Source: Hymenobacter oligotrophus
GTDB taxonomy: Bacteria > Bacteroidota > Bacteroidia > Cytophagales > Hymenobacteraceae
Direction: 5' to 3'
Assembly: GCF_003574965.1 (NCBI RefSeq)
Contig: NZ_CP032317.1
Coordinates: forward strand, 2,790,001 to 2,854,000
Length of the DNA stretch: 64,000 nucleotides
In this document: in pieces, positions 59,712 through 64,000 of the stretch
Position numbering within the stretch: the first letter of the stretch is position 1
Layout of the letters: every line of letters begins with the position of its first letter
Position numbers and translations under genes: made by a program
The notes under the pieces: generated by a model
Database searches by the model: none
The model's input: only the letters and a program-made list of their open reading frames with translations
Told to the model about the DNA's origin: nothing

Positions 59712-59744
59712 AAAAGGCCGCGGCAATACCTGCCGCGGCCTTTT
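59712..59744. terminator. Bidirectional terminator
   Basis: AAAAGGCCGCGGCA and TGCCGCGGCCTTTT are perfect 14-bp arms around ATACC, between convergent genes ending at 59669 and 59763. Confidence 0.85.
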
Positions 59745-59762
59745 CATGCTGTTTAGCTGAGC

Positions 59763-61079
59763 TTACTTGCTTACCACTTCGCCGTACAGGTCGAAGTCCG
59801 AGGCCTCCGTAATCTTCACGTCGGCAAAATCACCTAGGCGCACGTACTGGCTGGTGGCCGGCACCAGCACCTCGTTGTCGACCTCGGGCGAGTCGTACTG
59901 CGTGCGGCCTACCCAATAGCCGCTCTCCTTGCGGTCGAACAGCACTTTGTAGGTGTTGCCCACTTTTTGCTCGTTCAGGTCCATCGAAATGCTTTGCTGC
60001 AGCTCCATGATGGCGTCGGCGCGCTCCTGCTTCACCTCGGCGGGCACGTTGTCCTCCAGGCTGAAGGCATGGGTGTTCTCCTCGTGCGAGTAGGTGAAGA
60101 TACCTAGGCGCTCAAACTTGGTGGCCTCCACAAACTGGTACAGCTCCTCAAAGTCCTGCTGCGTTTCGCCGGGGTGGCCGGCAATCAGCGTGGTGCGCAG
60201 GGCAATGTCGGGCATGCGCTGCCGAATCTGATCAACCAACTCCACGGTGCGGCGCTTGCTGATGCCGCGGCGCATGGTTTTGAGCATGTTGTCGCTGATG
60301 TGCTGCAAGGGCATGTCGAGGTACTTGCACACGTTCTCGCGCTCCTGCATCACGTCGAGCACCTCCATCGGGAACTGCGAGGGGTAGGCGTACTGCAAGC
60401 GAATCCAGTCGATGCCGTTCACGTCGCTCAGGCGGCGCACCAGCTCGGCCAGCTTCCGCTCGCCGTACTTGTCGAGGCCGTAGTAGGTAAGGTCCTGCGC
60501 AATCAGAATCAGCTCCTTCGTGCCCATGTTGGCCAGCTTGGTCGCCTCGGTTACGAGGTCTTCCATGGGCTTGTCCACGTGCTTGCCGCGCATCAGCGGA
60601 ATGGCGCAGAACGAGCACGGGCGGTTGCAGCCCTCGGCAATCTTGAAGTAGGCGTAGTGCTTGGGCGTGGTCAGCAAACGCTCGCCCACCAGCTCGTGCT
60701 TGTAATCGGCGTTCAGGGTTTTCAGCAACTGCGGCAGCTCGAGGGTACCGAAATAGGCATCTACCTGCGGAATCTCTACCTCCAGCTGGTCTTTATAGCG
60801 CTGCGAAAGGCAACCCGTCACGTACACCTTGTCCACTTTGCCAGCCTCTTTGGCGTCGGCGTACTGCAAAATGGTGTCGATGCTTTCCTGCTTGGCGTTG
60901 TCGATAAAGCCGCAGGTATTGATGATGACGATACCCGACTCATCTTTGGTCGATTCGTGCGTTACGTCGTAGCCGTTGCCGCGCAACTGACCCATCAGCA
61001 CCTCCGAGTCCACGAGGTTCTTGGAGCAGCCCAGCGTAATGACGTTAACCTTATTGGCCCGATTGCCTTTTACTTTCAT
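59763..61079 (-). CDS. rimO: Ribosomal protein S12 methylthiotransferase
   Basis: 438 residues from the ATG at 61079, which places KVNVITLGCSKNLVDSEVLM correctly at the N-terminus; longer in-frame readings lack family support. MTTase domain cysteines, the radical-SAM triad in AEGCNRPCSFCAIPLMRG, and a C-terminal TRAM domain (VLVPATSQYVRLGDFADVKI). It adds a methylthio group to Asp88/89 of S12. Confidence 0.96.
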   Translation of the reverse strand: MKVKGNRANKVNVITLGCSKNLVDSEVLMGQLRGNGYDVTHESTKDESGIVIINTCGFIDNAKQESIDTILQYADAKEAGKVDKVYVTGCLSQRYKDQLEVEIPQVDAYFGTLELPQLLKTLNADYKHELVGERLLTTPKHYAYFKIAEGCNRPCSFCAIPLMRGKHVDKPMEDLVTEATKLANMGTKELILIAQDLTYYGLDKYGERKLAELVRRLSDVNGIDWIRLQYAYPSQFPMEVLDVMQERENVCKYLDMPLQHISDNMLKTMRRGISKRRTVELVDQIRQRMPDIALRTTLIAGHPGETQQDFEELYQFVEATKFERLGIFTYSHEENTHAFSLEDNVPAEVKQERADAIMELQQSISMDLNEQKVGNTYKVLFDRKESGYWVGRTQYDSPEVDNEVLVPATSQYVRLGDFADVKITEASDFDLYGEVVSK

Positions 61080-61085
61080 TCTGCA

Positions 61086-61108
61086 GTAGCGCGAATTGTA
61101 GTTCGCGT
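61086..61108. repeat. Short REP-like palindrome related to the element at 47514
   Basis: GTAGCGCGAATTGTAGTTCG CGT repeats the GTAGCGCG(G/A)A..TTGTAGT(C/T)CGCG scheme of the 47514 arms with compensating changes in the stem (GCGCGAA/TTCGCG). It lies 6 bases upstream of the rimO start. Confidence 0.6.
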
Positions 61109-61190
61109 ATCGTTGAACGGCACCACCCACTGGAAAGCGCCTAATCCTGAACATTTTGCCGCACTTTCGCCGCCGGCGAAAATTGGAGCG

Positions 61191-61198
61191 CAAAGGTA
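61191..61198 (-). promoter_or_regulatory. -7 box upstream of rimO
   Basis: Minus-strand TACCTTTG, exact TAnnTTTG, about 110 bases before the rimO ATG; the REP-like palindrome would then be in the 5' leader. Confidence 0.45.
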
Positions 61199-61332
61199 CG
61201 CAGGAGCCAACGCCTTTTCCTACTCCGAACGTTCCTTTAGCTACGGCAGCCACTGGCAGGCCTGCAGCGCGCATGTTAGTCCGCAGCCCACCAACAGTAA
61301 TTTCCGATGGGCGTGACGATTGCGAGTGTTTC

Positions 61333-62487
61333 CTAAAGCCCGCGGCCGCCCGTTAGCAGGCTGTACACGCTTGGTACCAACTTGCGCAACACCGCACCTA
61401 GCAGCACGGCCATAGCCGCTATCAGCAGCGGCAGCAGCAAAAACACCGGCAAGTTTTGACTGGGCCAGGTGCGCAGTGCCCACTCGGTAGCGTAATTGAT
61501 CAGGGGCACATGCAGCACATAAATCATAAACGAGAAGCCCGTTAGCCACACAAACCAGCGCTGGCGCATGGCTGCGCGCACAACGGCATCTAGGCCAAAC
61601 CACATCACGCCAATGCCCAACAGCTCGGCCGTTTTGTGCAGCAAGAGCATCGGGAAGAAGGACGGCTGCTGGAAATAAAAGGCCATGGCGGTTTTCAGTA
61701 CCAACAGCCCGAGCCACACAGCAGCAAACGGCCCTACCCGAAACCATCGCGGCGGGGCCTGCACGTTGCGCTGCCGCACGGCCAGCCACACACCTAAGCC
61801 GAAAAACAGCGGCCCATTTGCCTCAAATAGCGGGGTAATGCTGATGTCGAGCCCCCAAATCAATCCGGCTATTGCAAAGTAGATAGCGGCCTTGCGCTCC
61901 ACGGCTTTGCGCAGCCACGGATACACCAGATTGAGCACCAGCAAACTCCGCAGAAACCACAACTGAAACGGCACAGGCAGCAGCAACCAGCGCAGCAGCA
62001 ACTCGCCGGGCGAGTGGCCGCTCACGAAGGCGTTTTCGGACCCGAACACGCTGAGCGCCGCGGCGCGTACCAGCTCGCGGGTAGGCGGGTACATCTCCAA
62101 CGCCCAAGTACCGGCCAGCCCAATCAGGCTCCAGAGCAGGTAGGGCACCAGCAAAGTGCGCACCCGGCGTTTTACCCGTTCGCGGTGCGGCGTGCCGCCG
62201 TCGTGAAAAGCAAACAGGAAGCCCGATATGCCAAACAGAATGGGAATGCGGAAACGGAACAGGCCATTCGCCAGGAAGTACTGCAGAAACGTGCCGACCG
62301 ATAAGGGCTCATCTACCGGAGTGGCGAGCTGCAGGTAGCGCGGGTGCAGGTTGTAGGCGTGCACATACACCAGCAGCAGCATGGCCACCAACGACCAAAA
62401 TCGCAGTTTCTGGCTCAAAAATGCGTCGAGCCCCTTGGGTTCAACGACTTCGTCGGCCGGAGTTGGGAGGTCGGCTACTATTTGCAT
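61333..62487 (-). CDS. Acyltransferase 3 family membrane protein
   Basis: 384 residues from the ATG at 62487 (an ATG at 62502 adds five residues). About ten membrane helices. RFWSLVAMLLLVYVHAYNLH and FRFRIPILFGISGFLFAF carry the family's conserved His and Arg/Ser region near the first two helices. Members O-acylate exported sugars or lipids; the substrate is unknown. The gene stands alone. Confidence 0.85.
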   Translation of the reverse strand: MQIVADLPTPADEVVEPKGLDAFLSQKLRFWSLVAMLLLVYVHAYNLHPRYLQLATPVDEPLSVGTFLQYFLANGLFRFRIPILFGISGFLFAFHDGGTPHRERVKRRVRTLLVPYLLWSLIGLAGTWALEMYPPTRELVRAAALSVFGSENAFVSGHSPGELLLRWLLLPVPFQLWFLRSLLVLNLVYPWLRKAVERKAAIYFAIAGLIWGLDISITPLFEANGPLFFGLGVWLAVRQRNVQAPPRWFRVGPFAAVWLGLLVLKTAMAFYFQQPSFFPMLLLHKTAELLGIGVMWFGLDAVVRAAMRQRWFVWLTGFSFMIYVLHVPLINYATEWALRTWPSQNLPVFLLLPLLIAAMAVLLGAVLRKLVPSVYSLLTGGRGL

Positions 62488-62585
62488 ATCAACCAGATGC
62501 ACCTAGGGGCGCAACGGTTGGTTAGTTAGTTAGAAGCTTACTCAAAATCAGTCGCATAATTGGGTGATGGGACTCCTAAGCAAAA

Positions 62586-62614
62586 GAGCCGCTGCGCGTT
62601 ACGCGCAGCGGCTC
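62586..62614 (-). terminator. Terminator of ftsY
   Basis: GAGCCGCTGCGCG and CGCGCAGCGGCTC are perfect 13-bp arms around TTA; on the minus strand TTTTG follows. It lies 24 bases after the ftsY stop. Confidence 0.85.
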
Positions 62615-62637
62615 CGAGTGCCCACCTAGGTGAGAAA

Positions 62638-63618
62638 CTATTTCTTCGAGAACAGTGAATCGACGAACGTGCGGCGGTCGAACAGCTGCAAATCGGTCAT
62701 CTTCTCGCCCACGCCAATGTAGCGCACCGGTACGTTCAGCTGATCGGAAATGCCGATAACCACGCCGCCTTTGGCCGTGCCGTCGAGCTTGGTAATAGCC
62801 AGGGCCGATACCTCGGTGGCTTTGGTGAACTCCTTGGCTTGCAAAAAGGCGTTTTGGCCCGTGCTCCCATCGAGCACCAGCAATACCTCGTGCGGTGCGT
62901 CGGGAATTACCTTCTGCATCACGCGCTTAATCTTGCTCAGCTCGTTCATCAGGTTCACCTTGTTGTGCAGGCGCCCGGCGGTGTCGATGATGACCACATC
63001 GGCCTCCATTTCCACGCCTCGCTTCACGGCGTCGTAGGCCACGGAGGCCGGGTCGGTGTTCATGCCGTGCGAAATAACCGGCACGCCCACGCGCTGCCCC
63101 CAGATGATGAGCTGATCGACGGCCGCGGCCCGGAACGTATCAGCAGCACCTAGGACTACTTTTTTGCCGGCCGAGTGGAAACGGTGCGCGAGCTTGCCAA
63201 TGGTGGTGGTCTTGCCCACGCCATTCACGCCCACCACCATAATCACGAAGGGCTGGCCGTTGGCCTCGCGGTCGGCGCGCTCGAGCACGGCCGTGGAGCC
63301 GGAGTCGTTTTTCTGGAGCAGGTCGGCAATTTCTTCGCGCAAAATGCGGTCGAGCTCCGAAGTGCCCACGTACTTGTCGCGGGCCACGCGCTTCTCGATG
63401 CGGTCAATCACCTTCACGGTGGTGTCAATGCCCACATCGGCGTGCACCAGCACCGATTCCAGGTCGTCGAGCACTTCTTCGTCGACGGTGTTCTTGCCTA
63501 CAACGGCTTTGCTTAGTTGGTCAAAAAAGCTGGTTTTGGTTTTCTCCAGTCCTTTGTCCAGCGATTCGCGCTGCTCTTTGTTTTCCTTGTCCTTCTTAAA
63601 AAAATCGAAAAGGCCCAT
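62638..63618 (-). CDS. ftsY: Signal recognition particle receptor
   Basis: 326 residues, short N-domain and no acidic A-domain. GTPase motifs GVNGVGKTTTIGKLAHRF (G1), VIIDTAGRLHNKVNLMNEL (G3), ITKLDGTAKGGVVIG (G4/G5) and a C-terminal DLQLFDRRTFVDSLF. It docks SRP-ribosome complexes at the membrane. The extreme N-terminus MGLFDFFKKDKENKEQR is likely the membrane-targeting helix. Confidence 0.97.
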   Translation of the reverse strand: MGLFDFFKKDKENKEQRESLDKGLEKTKTSFFDQLSKAVVGKNTVDEEVLDDLESVLVHADVGIDTTVKVIDRIEKRVARDKYVGTSELDRILREEIADLLQKNDSGSTAVLERADREANGQPFVIMVVGVNGVGKTTTIGKLAHRFHSAGKKVVLGAADTFRAAAVDQLIIWGQRVGVPVISHGMNTDPASVAYDAVKRGVEMEADVVIIDTAGRLHNKVNLMNELSKIKRVMQKVIPDAPHEVLLVLDGSTGQNAFLQAKEFTKATEVSALAITKLDGTAKGGVVIGISDQLNVPVRYIGVGEKMTDLQLFDRRTFVDSLFSKK

Positions 63619-63741
63619 GGGTTAGGTCTGAGGGATTAGGTCTTGGTACTTAGCGCAACACGCTAAGCCAATAAGTTTGGCTTTGGCAGCCAAGGGCACG
63701 CAACTAAGACCTAAGCCCTAATCACCAAGCCCTAACAACGC

Positions 63742-63769
63742 AAAAAAGTCCCACGAAAAGGCGGGACTT
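63742..63769 (-). terminator. Terminator of the DUF4295 operon
   Basis: On the minus strand AAGTCCC pairs with GGGACTT around a short loop and is followed by six T. It lies about 90 bases after the stop at 63861. A further 10-bp inverted repeat (CGAGTGCGTA at 63783, TACGCACTCG ending 63852) lies between. Confidence 0.7.
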
Positions 63770-63860
63770 CTTCACTATTCGACGAGTGCGTAGCGGCTGC
63801 CCCGAGGGGAACCGGATGGGCGTTGGCACAGCCGTTCGACCGTACGCACTCGGTAAATTC

Positions 63861-64000
63861 TTACTTGCTGCCGGAGGCGAGGAACTCCTGCACCTTGTCA
63901 ACGGGTACCATTTCCTCCTTGAAGGTGTAGGCACCGGTTTTGGGCGAGCGGACGGCGCGGATAACCTTGGCCCAATCCTTACCGCCCGAAGTCTTCAGCG
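63861..64000 (-). CDS. DUF4295 protein, 3' part (cut by window edge)
   Basis: The last 45-46 codons, read leftward from the edge, give LKTSGGKDWAKVIRAVRSPK followed by TGAYTFKEEMVPVDKVQEF and a short tail ending in Lys. This is the small, basic DUF4295 protein that in Bacteroidota usually follows the gene for ribosomal protein L33. It is probably ribosome-associated; function unproven. The start lies beyond position 64000. Confidence 0.88.
   Translation of the reverse strand, partial: LKTSGGKDWAKVIRAVRSPKTGAYTFKEEMVPVDKVQEFLASGSK

Noticed and set aside
60174-61316. 380-codon plus-strand open frame opposite rimO
   Set aside because: No recognisable motifs; rimO on the other strand is certain. 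High-GC antisense frames of this length are common.

Overview
The window looks like a high-GC Bacteroidota chromosome, most probably Hymenobacter or a close relative (order Cytophagales). The evidence is type IX secretion (T9SS) C-terminal domains, LytS/LytTR two-component pairs, a peptidase S74 adhesin, an SDR-type threonine dehydrogenase, bshC, a DUF4295 gene at the right edge, and promoter boxes of the Bacteroidota form TAnnTTTG. Genus is inferred from overall character, not from a marker gene.

Layout. 1-1000: end of a 3-hydroxyacyl-CoA dehydrogenase gene, a lipoprotein with a degenerate Rieske fold, and tRNA-Asn. 1007-1906: coding debris. 1907-9547: an accessory PBP2-type transpeptidase and three secreted or surface proteins (NHL repeats, T9SS cargo, S74 adhesin). 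9614-18277: two intact LytS/LytTR pairs, the second divergent from an ABC ATPase and a permease-M1 peptidase fusion. 18507-19572: a third, broken LytS/LytTR pair. 20564-30772: a RiPP island. 30860-34914: a frameshifted sugar dehydrogenase, a lipoprotein and about 2 kb of gene remains. 34915-64000: ordinary backbone genes (folP-cdaA, kbl/tdh, rlmN, mnmD, bshC, rimO, ftsY and others).

The most interesting system is a GRASP-with-SPASM type graspetide cluster. A 57-residue double-glycine precursor (21041-21214, minus strand) is divergent from an operon encoding an ATP-grasp maturase, an unrecognised 80-aa protein, a SPASM-domain maturase without a radical-SAM triad, a large putative glycosyltransferase with an unassigned C-terminal half, a C39-peptidase ABC exporter, an HlyD-type adaptor and a lipoprotein with a Tiki/ChaN-like domain. 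An XRE-like regulator gene converges on the precursor across a perfect 62-bp palindrome. A plausible path is ester cross-linking on Thr/Ser and Asp side chains, possible glycosylation, Gly-Gly cleavage during export, then an envelope step involving the lipoprotein.

At the DNA level the hexamer CCTAGG occurs 59 times by my hand count, but not once between 18348 and 34812, which is the stretch holding the broken kinase pair, the RiPP cluster and the gene graveyard. This supports recent acquisition of that stretch. Several long inverted repeats (47514-47634, 40206-40282, 41470-41570, 33491-33532) and very long perfect terminator hairpins at convergent gene ends are also present.
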